DNA from: an uncultured Sphingomonadaceae bacterium
GTDB lineage: Bacteria > Pseudomonadota > Alphaproteobacteria > Sphingomonadales > Sphingomonadaceae
Length of the DNA stretch: 64,000 nt
Direction of reading: 5' to 3'
Assembly: GCA_947258815.1 (NCBI GenBank)
Contig: CAMYJW010000014.1
Location: 62,001-126,000 of the forward strand
Part shown: one piece after another, positions 1-7,605 of the stretch
Layout: each line of letters starts with the position of its first letter
Numbering within the stretch: position 1 is the first letter of the stretch
Program-made: the position numbers and the translations under genes
Notes under the pieces: generated by a model
Database searches by the model: none
What the model saw: only the letters and a program-made list of their open reading frames with translations
What the model was told of the DNA's origin: nothing

Positions 1-1
1 G

Positions 2-1024
2 ACGAGCGGCTCGGTCGGCTGGTACCAGTCCTGGGAAGCGGGTGAATGGAAAAGCGATGACCCGGTTTCCCTGTTTGCCGTGTTCATGGACAATGCGCAG
101 TCGCTTGGCGCGGTCGGCAGATCGCAGGGGCCATGGCGCTGGCTCGCGCGTGGATTGCATCGGCTTCATCGCAACACGCGCAGCGGATCGCGGCGCAACA
201 TCCATGCGCACTATGATCTAGGCAACGATTTCTACGCAAGCTGGCTTGACCCGACGATGAGCTACTCAAGCGCCCTGTTCGCGTCGCCCGATGATGATCT
301 GGAAACGGCGCAAATCAACAAGATCGGTGCAATTGCCGAGCGCCTTGACGTTGCGCGGAGCGTGCTTGAAATCGGCTGCGGATGGGGCGCACTGGCGCGC
401 AATCTGGCGGAACGGGGCAGTGAGGTGACTGCGATCAGTCTTTCCGATGAACAGCTCGAATGGGCGCATCGGCATCACGGTGATGTCGGGATCGACTTTC
501 GCAAACAGGACTATCGCGACATTGATGGCCAGTTTGATGGCATTGCCAGCGTCGAAATGGTCGAAGCAGTGGGGCGGCGGTATTGGCCGGCGTTTCTTGA
601 CACAATCGCGCGTTGTCTGAAACCGGGCGGGCGCGCGGCGATTCAGTTTATTTCCATTCGCGATGAGATATTTGAAAGCTATGCGCGCGGTGCGGATTTT
701 ATCCAGACCTACATCTTTCCCGGTGGCATGCTGATCCGTGAGGCCGAGTTTCGCCAGCTTGCCGAACAACGTTCGCTTCGCTGGCATGGCCGCAAGGGGT
801 TTGGCTGCGACTATGCGCGGACGCTGAAACGGTGGCGCGAGACATTCGATGCCGCGGTGGACGAGGGACGTCTGCCACAAGGGTTTGACAACAGGTTTGT
901 GCGCTTGTGGCGCTATTACCTGATGTATTGTGAAGGTGGCTTTCGCAGCGGCGGAATTGATGTTGCGCAGGTTACGCTGGAAAAACCGGCTTTATCCCGC
1001 CTTCTCGGGGACGAAACGCCCTAG
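2..1024 (+). CDS. Cyclopropane-fatty-acyl-phospholipid synthase-like SAM methyltransferase (5' partial)
   Basis: The C-terminal 340 residues of a CFA-synthase-family methyltransferase, which transfers a methyl(ene) group from S-adenosylmethionine to unsaturated membrane phospholipid acyl chains. The ORF track starts at an internal Met, but the frame is open to the window edge and the extra residues (GSVGWYQSWEAGEW) match the family's N-terminal domain, so the real start lies upstream. Motif I for SAM is VLEIGCGWGAL, and HYDLGNDFY is the usual entry to the catalytic domain. The family is usually about 400 residues, so little is missing. Its TAG stop overlaps the stop of the convergent PilZ gene. 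Whether the product is a cyclopropane or another modified lipid cannot be told. Confidence 0.88.
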   Translation, partial: TSGSVGWYQSWEAGEWKSDDPVSLFAVFMDNAQSLGAVGRSQGPWRWLARGLHRLHRNTRSGSRRNIHAHYDLGNDFYASWLDPTMSYSSALFASPDDDLETAQINKIGAIAERLDVARSVLEIGCGWGALARNLAERGSEVTAISLSDEQLEWAHRHHGDVGIDFRKQDYRDIDGQFDGIASVEMVEAVGRRYWPAFLDTIARCLKPGGRAAIQFISIRDEIFESYARGADFIQTYIFPGGMLIREAEFRQLAEQRSLRWHGRKGFGCDYARTLKRWRETFDAAVDEGRLPQGFDNRFVRLWRYYLMYCEGGFRSGGIDVAQVTLEKPALSRLLGDETP

Positions 1025-1371
1025 CGATAATACGTCCCGTCACCGTGCCAGCGGGCCAGAACATTGTCATGGACAATCGGGCTGAGCAGTTGATGGAACG
1101 CGCAGCCCACCATGCCCTCTTCCCACCAGACAACTTCGGCCTGCATCGATTCAAGGCCCGGAATGGTCAGCCAGCACAGCGTGCCGACGTGCAGGCGATT
1201 GAGCGACATTGCCGAAAACCCGGAAAGCGAGAGATCGTTTACAACCGTCTGGTATCCCTTTGAACCGGACGGGCGCAACGCGGCCGGTATCGACACTTTC
1301 GTGCGCGGCGCACTGCGATCTTCCTGTGAAGCGATGGCATAGCCTTCGCCCGAATCCTGTATCATCGACAT
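1021..1371 (-). CDS. PilZ domain protein
   Basis: A 116-residue single-domain PilZ protein, a family that binds the second messenger cyclic di-GMP. The binding signature is visible as RSAPR near the N-terminus followed by the NDLSLSGFSA turn, matching RxxxR and (D/N)xSxxG. No output domain is attached, so it would act by binding a partner. The track starts at a TTG; I prefer the ATG at 1371, which follows GAGAGG by a few bases. Another ATG lies two codons inside. The neighbours (lipid methyltransferase, SDR) give no hint of the partner. The stop codon interlocks with that of the convergent gene. Confidence 0.85.
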   Translation of the reverse strand: MSMIQDSGEGYAIASQEDRSAPRTKVSIPAALRPSGSKGYQTVVNDLSLSGFSAMSLNRLHVGTLCWLTIPGLESMQAEVVWWEEGMVGCAFHQLLSPIVHDNVLARWHGDGTYYR

Positions 1372-1449
1372 ACGACCTCTCAATCGTGAACGGGGTTCAC
1401 CTTGAACGAGAATGTCACATTACCACGGGAATCCCTTACCAATTCCTAC

Positions 1450-2166
1450 TCAGGCGCGGTTAATCGTTTCTTTATGGCCGCTTGGAAAATCCTCGCCAAG
1501 AAGCGCGATCAGACGGCTGGCGACAGCTTCTGGCGGTTTGACCGAATCCGGGTCTTCGCCGGGGTAGGCGCGCGCGCGCATCGTCGTTCGGGTGGCGCCG
1601 GGATTGACAATTGCGACGCGGATTTTCGTTATGTTTTCAGTTTCTTGTGCGTAGCATTCAAGAAGGTTTGTGAAGGCGGCCTTGCTTGATGCATAGGCGC
1701 CCCAGAAAGCGCGCGGGCTGGCTGAAACACTGCTTGTCAGGCCGATAACGCGTGCGTCGCGGCTTTTTTTCAAAAGCGGATTGAAGCTTGCCAGCAACGC
1801 CTGTGTCGCCAGAACATTTACAGTGAGCGCGCGGTTAAACTCCTGTGGGTCGATATCCGTAACCGGGCCGAGCTGAGGAAGCACTGCGGCGTTTATCACC
1901 AGAATGTCCAACCGGTCCCAGCGTTGTGCGATTGCCGCTCCCAGGCGGGCAATTCCATCGGGCTCGGTAAGATCGACCGGCGCGATCGTTGCCGTTCCGC
2001 CTGCCTCATGGATCGCCTGTTCAATGGATTCCAGCGCTTCCGCATCGCGCGCTGTCAGGATCACATGCGCGCCTGCTTTCGCCAGCGCCTGTGCTGTCGC
2101 CGCGCCAATGCCGCGACTTGCGCCCGTGACGAGGGCGACCTGATCACTGAAAGGCGTGTCGGTCAC
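1450..2166 (-). CDS. SDR family NAD(P)-dependent oxidoreductase
   Basis: A 238-residue classical short-chain dehydrogenase/reductase. It has the cofactor motif TGASRGIG (residues 14-21), NAA (92-94), the structural Asn117, catalytic Ser in LTSS (about 145), and Tyr158/Lys162 in YASSK. The substrate cannot be assigned. It starts with GTG inside the purF stop (GTGA overlap, 4 bases), so it is translated with purF; this reflects gene order rather than a proven purine role. The gap to the PilZ gene downstream is short and shows no clear terminator. Confidence 0.88.
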   Translation of the reverse strand: MTDTPFSDQVALVTGASRGIGAATAQALAKAGAHVILTARDAEALESIEQAIHEAGGTATIAPVDLTEPDGIARLGAAIAQRWDRLDILVINAAVLPQLGPVTDIDPQEFNRALTVNVLATQALLASFNPLLKKSRDARVIGLTSSVSASPRAFWGAYASSKAAFTNLLECYAQETENITKIRVAIVNPGATRTTMRARAYPGEDPDSVKPPEAVASRLIALLGEDFPSGHKETINRA

Positions 2167-3632
2167 GCGACCTGATCGACGGGCAATGACAGCAGATCGG
2201 GCGTCTCGCGTTCAGCCAGGTCGGTCAGGCGGGTCGGATAGTCGCCCGTGAAGCACGCATCGCAAAACTGCGGGCAGCTGTTGTCGCGCCCGGCAGCGCC
2301 CACTGCGCGGTAAAGGCCGTCAATCGAAACGAAAGCCAGGCTGTCTGCCTTGATGAAATCGGCCATCGCTTCGGCTTCCATTTTCGCCGCGAGGAGCTTG
2401 GAGCGTTCGGGCGTATCCACGCCATAGAAGCAACTGTGCCCGGTGGGCGGGCTTGCGATCCGCATATGCACTTCGGCGGCGCCGGCATCGCGCATCATCT
2501 CGATAATTTTCAGCGAGGTTGTCCCGCGCACGATCGAATCGTCGATCAGGATGATCTTGCGCCCTTCGACAATCGCGCGGTTGGCGTTGTGCTTGCGTTT
2601 GACACCGGCATGACGCGCACCGTCCGACGGCTGAATGAACGTGCGCCCGACATAGTGCGAACGCACGATGCCCAGTTCGAATGGCAGCCCCGATTCCTGC
2701 GCATAGCCGATGGCGGCTGGCACGCCGCTATCGGGCACGGGGATCACAAGATCGGCCGGCGCGGGCGATTCCTTGGCCAGTTCGGCACCGATCTGCTTGC
2801 GCACGGCATAGACCGAGCGGCCATCCATGACCGAATCGGGTCTGCTGAAATAGACATGCTCGAAAATGCAGGGGCGCGGGCTGGGATTGCCGAACGGGCG
2901 GTGGCTGGAAATTTTACCCTTGTGATCAACCTGCACCAGCTCGCCCGGCTCAATCGAACGAATCAGTTCGCCGCCGATAACATCGAACGCAACCGTTTCG
3001 CTGGAAAACATGATGGCATCGCCAATCTTGCCCATCACCAGCGGCCTGATGCCCAGCGGATCGCGGCAGGCAATCATGCCCTCACTGGTCATGCAGATCA
3101 GCGAATAGGCGCCCTCGACCAGTCGCAGCGCATCGACGAACCGGTCGAGCACGGTGCGATAGCGGCTCGTGGCGACAAGATGGATGATGACTTCGGTATC
3201 CGAGGTCGACTGGAAGATCGCGCCGCGTTCAACCAGTTCGCGCCGCAGCGCCGTGGCGTTGGAAATATTGCCGTTGTGCGCGATCGAAAATCCGCCTGAC
3301 GCCAGATCGGCATAAAGCGGCTGCACGTTGCGCAGGCCCGATCCGCCGGTTGTCGAATAACGGACATGGCCCGAAGCCATTTCTCCGGGCAGTTCGCCCA
3401 GCGATTCGTCGGTGCCAAACACCTGCGCAACATGGCCAAGGCCGCGCCGTGAGTAAAACTCATCGCCATCATAGCTGGTTATGCCGACAGCTTCCTGCCC
3501 GCGATGCTGAAGCGAATGCAGCCCCAGTGCGGCCATCGCGCTGGCGTCCTTGGCACCGATCACGCCGAAAACGCCGCACTCCTCGCGCAGCTTGTCACCG
3601 TTATCGTCCAGAAAGGGATTGGTCAGGTTCAT
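2163..3632 (-). CDS. purF: Amidophosphoribosyltransferase
   Basis: Glutamine PRPP amidotransferase, the first committed step of purine synthesis (PRPP + Gln to phosphoribosylamine). The 489-residue protein has an 18-residue propeptide ending EE before Cys19 of ECGVFGV, which becomes the N-terminal nucleophile. The PRPP loop is VILIDDSIVRGTTS. Cysteines in PCIFEHVYF, SCFYGVD and the C-terminal CPQFCDACF match the [4Fe-4S] ligands of the Bacillus-type enzyme, so this is the iron-sulfur, propeptide-processed subclass. It heads a two-gene unit with the SDR and is divergent from lolC across a 197-base gap. Confidence 0.97.
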   Translation of the reverse strand: MNLTNPFLDDNGDKLREECGVFGVIGAKDASAMAALGLHSLQHRGQEAVGITSYDGDEFYSRRGLGHVAQVFGTDESLGELPGEMASGHVRYSTTGGSGLRNVQPLYADLASGGFSIAHNGNISNATALRRELVERGAIFQSTSDTEVIIHLVATSRYRTVLDRFVDALRLVEGAYSLICMTSEGMIACRDPLGIRPLVMGKIGDAIMFSSETVAFDVIGGELIRSIEPGELVQVDHKGKISSHRPFGNPSPRPCIFEHVYFSRPDSVMDGRSVYAVRKQIGAELAKESPAPADLVIPVPDSGVPAAIGYAQESGLPFELGIVRSHYVGRTFIQPSDGARHAGVKRKHNANRAIVEGRKIILIDDSIVRGTTSLKIIEMMRDAGAAEVHMRIASPPTGHSCFYGVDTPERSKLLAAKMEAEAMADFIKADSLAFVSIDGLYRAVGAAGRDNSCPQFCDACFTGDYPTRLTDLAERETPDLLSLPVDQVA

Positions 3633-3829
3633 TCAGTCGTTCGGTCCCGTGAGCGCACCCGTTGGCCCGCATTTGGAAGGTCATCGCGCGAAAAGCAAGG
3701 GGCGTTCCTGTCGATTGTGATTGTGGAAGGTGGATTCGCGCTTGATCAGGGGGCGTTCGCATCGCTTGCCAGCGCCGGGCGCACCGCCTACATCCCGCGC
3801 CATTGCACCACTGATTACAGGCCGGACGC
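3633..3829. other. Divergent intergenic region purF/lolC
   Basis: 197 bases between the purF start and the lolC TTG start. It should hold promoters for both directions, but I see no convincing -35/-10 pair and no credible short gene. ORFs that cross it lack any family resemblance. Confidence 0.5.
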
Positions 3830-5071
3830 TTGATCCTCTCTCCTTTCGAATGGACCATTGCCAAGCGCTATATGCTTCCCGGAAAGGGTGAGGCATTCAT
3901 TGCGATGGTGGCGGGCATCAGCCTTGTCGCGGTGATGCTGGGCGTTGCCGCGCTGGTTATCGTGATGAGCGTGATGAACGGCTTTCGCGCTGAATTATTT
4001 GATAAAATTGTCGGCCTGAACGGCCATGCGATCATTCAGGCCTATGGCGGGCGGCTGGATAACTGGCAGGATGTTCTGAAGGATGTGCGCCAAACCGAAG
4101 GCGTGACCGAGGCGTCTCCGCTGATAGAGCAGCCGCTGCTGGGCAGCTTCAATGGCCGGGTGGAAGCGGTGCTGGTGCGCGGCAATACCGATGCGGACAT
4201 CAAGGCAATTGCGCCCAAGGTTACGGCGGGAATACTTTCAGACCTGAAATCCGGGGCAAGCAATGTCGCCATCGGGTCGCGGCTGGCTGAAAATCTGGGC
4301 GCGCGGGTTGGCGATTCGATCACGATCATCAATCCGCAGGGCCGTTCAACCCCGTTCGGCACTGTGCCACGCCAGATTGCCTATAATGTCTCGGCAATTT
4401 TCGAGATCGGGATTTACGATTACGATCAGGCGTTCGTCGTCATGCCGATGCAGGACGCGCAAACGCTGTTGCTGACCGGCAACACCATCGGCATGATCGA
4501 AGTGACGACCACCGATCCCGACAATGTTTCACAGATTCTCGCGCCGCTTTCCGAAAAGCTGGCGGGGCAGGCAATCGTGACCGACTGGAAGACGATCAAC
4601 GCATCCCTGTTCGAAGCGCTGGCGGTGGAGCGGGTGGCGATGTTCGTTGTGCTTTCGATCATCGTGCTGGTGGCGGTGTTCAATATCCTGTCTTCGCTGA
4701 TCATGCTGGTGCGCGCCAAGACGCGCGATATCGCGATCCTGCGCACGATGGGGGCAACCCGGCGATCGCTGATGAAGATTTTCGTCACCACCGGCTTTCT
4801 GATCGGCGCGCTCGGCACTGTAGCCGGGCTGGTTCTGGGGTTTGTGTTTCTCTATTTTCGCCAGCCGATCGTGCGCGGGATCGAAATGATCAGTGGGCAG
4901 AATTTGTGGGATCCCTCGATCCGGTTTCTGACCGAGCTGCCAAGCCGCACCGATCCTTTCGAAGTCGCCGCGATCAGCGTGATGGCGCTGGTTTTCAGTT
5001 TTCTGGCGACGCTTTATCCGGCTTACAAGGCGGCGAGCACCGATCCCGTGCAGGTGCTGCGTTATGAATGA
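3830..5071 (+). CDS. lolC: Lipoprotein-releasing ABC transporter permease (LolC/LolE family)
   Basis: Inner-membrane permease of the Lol system that extracts mature lipoproteins from the inner membrane and hands them to LolA. The 413-residue protein has the FtsX/MacB layout: one N-terminal TM helix (about 20-45), a large periplasmic domain (about 50-265) and three C-terminal TM helices, ending in [20 protein letters not shown] near the start is typical of LolC/E. The start is TTG: an in-frame stop lies just upstream and no ATG or GTG falls between. Only one permease gene is present; this can serve as a homodimer in alphaproteobacteria (inference). Its last 8 bases overlap lolD. Confidence 0.93.
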   Translation: MILSPFEWTIAKRYMLPGKGEAFIAMVAGISLVAVMLGVAALVIVMSVMNGFRAELFDKIVGLNGHAIIQAYGGRLDNWQDVLKDVRQTEGVTEASPLIEQPLLGSFNGRVEAVLVRGNTDADIKAIAPKVTAGILSDLKSGASNVAIGSRLAENLGARVGDSITIINPQGRSTPFGTVPRQIAYNVSAIFEIGIYDYDQAFVVMPMQDAQTLLLTGNTIGMIEVTTTDPDNVSQILAPLSEKLAGQAIVTDWKTINASLFEALAVERVAMFVVLSIIVLVAVFNILSSLIMLVRAKTRDIAILRTMGATRRSLMKIFVTTGFLIGALGTVAGLVLGFVFLYFRQPIVRGIEMISGQNLWDPSIRFLTELPSRTDPFEVAAISVMALVFSFLATLYPAYKAASTDPVQVLRYE

Positions 5072-5759
5072 GCCGGTGGTGGACATCGTTGGCCTGACCC
5101 GCAGCTTTGAGCAGGGCGGGGTGCGCATTGATGTGCTGCGCGGCGTTGATCTGGCGGTGATGCCGGGGGAAATCGTGGCGCTTCTTGGCCCATCGGGATC
5201 GGGCAAATCAACATTGCTGCAGGCAACCGGGCTTCTGGAAGGCGGGTTTGGCGGCAAGATCGGCATTGCCGGGCACAATGCCTCGCAACAGGGCAAGGAC
5301 GGCAGAGCGGCGCTGCGGCGCGATCATCTGGGCTTTGTCTATCAGTTTCACCATCTGTTGCCCGATTTCAATGCGCTGGAGAATGTCGTCCTGCCGCAAA
5401 TGATTGCTGGCAAATCGCAGGCCGAAGCCGAAGAGCGCGCGCGCGAACTGCTGAGCGCGCTGGGGCTGGGCGAACGGCTGGAGCATCGGCCCAGCAGCCT
5501 ATCGGGCGGCGAACAACAGCGCGTTGCGGTTGCCCGCGCGCTTGCCAATCGTCCGCAGATCGTGCTCGCCGATGAGCCGACCGGCAATCTGGACGAGTCA
5601 ACGGCGGATACGGTTCTGGACCAGTTTCTTGAACTGGTGCGTGGCGAAGGCAGCGCCGCACTTGTCGCCACGCATAACGAGCGGCTGGCACAGTCCATGG
5701 ATCGGGTGGTGCGGCTTCATGATGGCAAGCTTGAAGAGGTGCAAAAGCATGGCGATTGA
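5064..5759 (+). CDS. lolD: Lipoprotein-releasing ABC transporter ATP-binding protein
   Basis: Cytoplasmic ATPase that powers the LolC/E permease encoded just upstream. The 231 residues carry all ABC motifs: Walker [11 protein letters not shown]-loop [12 protein letters not shown], signature [15 protein letters not shown], Walker [13 protein letters not shown] and switch His in [14 protein letters not shown] is characteristic of LolD/MacB-type ATPases. ATG overlaps the lolC end by 8 bases (ATGAATGA), so the two are translationally coupled. Its own end overlaps the glutathione peroxidase gene by 11 bases. Confidence 0.96.
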   Translation: MNEPVVDIVGLTRSFEQGGVRIDVLRGVDLAVMPGEIVALLGPSGSGKSTLLQATGLLEGGFGGKIGIAGHNASQQGKDGRAALRRDHLGFVYQFHHLLPDFNALENVVLPQMIAGKSQAEAEERARELLSALGLGERLEHRPSSLSGGEQQRVAVARALANRPQIVLADEPTGNLDESTADTVLDQFLELVRGEGSAALVATHNERLAQSMDRVVRLHDGKLEEVQKHGD

Positions 5760-6240
5760 ACCTTCGACAATCGGTGATTTCACCGCGGCATTGCCCAATG
5801 GCGAGACGCTGGACCTTTCCGAAAAGGCGGGAAAAGTCCTGCTTGTCGTCAACACGGCAAGCAAATGCGGATTCACCCCGCAGTATGAAGGGCTGGAGGC
5901 GCTGTGGCGCGCATATCGCGATCGCGGTTTCGAAGTGATCGCGTTCCCGTGCAATCAGTTTGGCGGGCAGGAGCCGGGCAGCGCGGATGAAATCGCCAGC
6001 TTTTGTGATCTCAACTTTGGCGTCAGCTTTCCGCTGATGGCAAAGATCGATGTTAATGGCGCGGATGCCGATCCGCTTTATAACTGGTTGAAATCAGAGG
6101 CGCCCGGCCTGCTGGGCAGCAAGCGCATCAAGTGGAATTTCACCAAGTTCCTGATTGATCGCGAAGGGCGCGTGGTACGCCGCTATGCGCCGACCGACAA
6201 ACCGGAAAAGCTCGCCAAAGATATCGAAGCACTGCTTTAA
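5749..6240 (+). CDS. Glutathione peroxidase family protein (Cys type)
   Basis: A 163-residue thiol peroxidase of the glutathione peroxidase family, which reduces hydroperoxides with glutathione or thioredoxin. The peroxidatic residue is the Cys of [11 protein letters not shown] (Cys, not selenocysteine). The Gln in [12 protein letters not shown] and Trp/Asn in IKWNFTKF complete the catalytic tetrad. Many bacterial members prefer thioredoxin despite the name. No signal peptide, so cytoplasmic. The track ORF starts far upstream inside lolD; the true ATG is 5749, preceded by AGAGG. It forms the end of the lolC-lolD operon, and a glutathione reductase gene lies at 45.8 kb. Confidence 0.92.
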   Translation: MAIEPSTIGDFTAALPNGETLDLSEKAGKVLLVVNTASKCGFTPQYEGLEALWRAYRDRGFEVIAFPCNQFGGQEPGSADEIASFCDLNFGVSFPLMAKIDVNGADADPLYNWLKSEAPGLLGSKRIKWNFTKFLIDREGRVVRRYAPTDKPEKLAKDIEALL

Positions 6241-6313
6241 GCGGCAGCCGGAACGCGGGGATCGGCAGCGCAACGCGAGGCTGTTGGCGCGAATGATCCG
6301 GGGTGTTTGGGGG

Positions 6314-7474
6314 TTATTCGGCCAGGTCTTCCAGATCGTCTTCATCGATCGCGGCAACAGCGGCTTTCAGAACGTCGATGCTTTCGACATGGCCGCTCGC
6401 CTCCACCTGAAAACGTTCCGCCATAATCACGCCATAACGGCCCCGGCTGCCCGAAATATCCCATTTTTCATTGCGCCATTCGCCGTCGTGCACGCCGACA
6501 CGCTCATAGCCGTTTTCGTCTTCCTCGGTGCGTTCGCCGCCCAGAGCAGCCGCAATACCGCCCAGACCGGCCATGCCGATTATGCCGGGCATATCGCGCA
6601 CTTCGAGTTCGAACTGATAGTCACCGGCTTTGTATGCCCCTTCGGCCATCGCACCCATCGGGCCCAGAGTCTGGGTTGAAACGCCGGTGCGTTCGAAGCT
6701 GCCGATGGCGGGCGGCAGCATCCCTTTCAGCGTTTCTAAGGGCACGGGCTTGATCTCTCCGCGCTGGACCTTTTCCATGCGCTCGGCCGCTTCTTCCATC
6801 TTGTCGGTATCGATCGAACCGACGCCAGGGATCGTCAGTGTGCCTGAATCGGAGCGCGATTCGCTGATGATGCCCGCCCCCGGAGGGCCAACAACCTTGC
6901 TGGCAACAAGCCCCACAACCATGAACAGCACGATCGCGCACAGGAACGTAACCACCGTATATCCCAAGGTTTTTTCCTGGGGCACTTTCATAAGCGGGGT
7001 TGCGCCGGTGTAGAACAGGTAAATGCTGTAGAGGCCGAGCAGGCTGAAAAATCCAAGCGAAGGGATCAGGCCGAAAATGCCGGCAAGGAACCCTGCGGTC
7101 GATCCATAGGCGACAAGCTTGAAAGCGCTGAGTGAATTGCTCTGCCCGCCAAACTTTTCCGCCAGAAAATTCGCGATCCACGCCAGCGCGAAGATCGAGA
7201 CGATGGTGAGAACAAAACTGACGATGCCCTGCGAGAGTGCAGACATGAAGCTGGGGCGCCAGGAAATGCCGAGAACGCCATAGCCGAAGATCTGGCCGCC
7301 GATGAATGCGGCGATCGGGCCGATTGCGGCCAGCGGCAGGACATAGTTCTTGAGTATGTCGATCTGACTGGATGTTTCCGCCTCGACACGCGGCCATTCT
7401 TCGTTCGGTTTCAGAATTATCGCCTTGGCGCGCTCGATCAGTGACGCACCTGCGGACACGGAGTCGTTATCCAC
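6314..7474 (-). CDS. Yip1 domain membrane protein
   Basis: A membrane protein of about 386 residues. The N-terminal half has around five hydrophobic helices (about residues 40-195) typical of the Yip1/YIP1-like family. The C-terminal half is soluble, with an alternating helical segment (METDKMEEAAERM-like) and a domain ending in an acidic tail EDDLEDLAE. Function is unknown in bacteria. The track gives an ATG at 7498, but GAGGAG sits seven bases before the GTG at 7474, which I take as the start. It is convergent with gpx and divergent from dnaE. Confidence 0.75.
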   Translation of the reverse strand: MDNDSVSAGASLIERAKAIILKPNEEWPRVEAETSSQIDILKNYVLPLAAIGPIAAFIGGQIFGYGVLGISWRPSFMSALSQGIVSFVLTIVSIFALAWIANFLAEKFGGQSNSLSAFKLVAYGSTAGFLAGIFGLIPSLGFFSLLGLYSIYLFYTGATPLMKVPQEKTLGYTVVTFLCAIVLFMVVGLVASKVVGPPGAGIISESRSDSGTLTIPGVGSIDTDKMEEAAERMEKVQRGEIKPVPLETLKGMLPPAIGSFERTGVSTQTLGPMGAMAEGAYKAGDYQFELEVRDMPGIIGMAGLGGIAAALGGERTEEDENGYERVGVHDGEWRNEKWDISGSRGRYGVIMAERFQVEASGHVESIDVLKAAVAAIDEDDLEDLAE

Positions 7475-7569
7475 GGTCAAGCTCCTCAAATCCCCCATCG
7501 ACCGGGCCTGTATAGCAAGGAAATATGGGAAGTATAACCATGCTATCCCCAGCTCCCGATTTACGTCGC

Positions 7570-7598
7570 TTGATCGCTGAACCGTGTGCGGGCTAGCA
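7570..7598 (+). promoter_or_regulatory. Putative sigma-70-type promoter of dnaE
   Basis: TTGATC is followed after 17 bases by CTAGCA (or after 18 by TAGCAA). The ATG of dnaE begins only eight bases after this -10 candidate and has no Shine-Dalgarno sequence, so the transcript could start at or next to the start codon. Pattern match only. Confidence 0.35.
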
Positions 7599-7605
7599 AT
7601 CGGTT

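Noticed and set aside
3504-3833. 109-residue ORF covering the purF/lolC gap.
   Set aside because: It starts antisense inside purF, lacks recognisable features and no ribosome binding site supports it.
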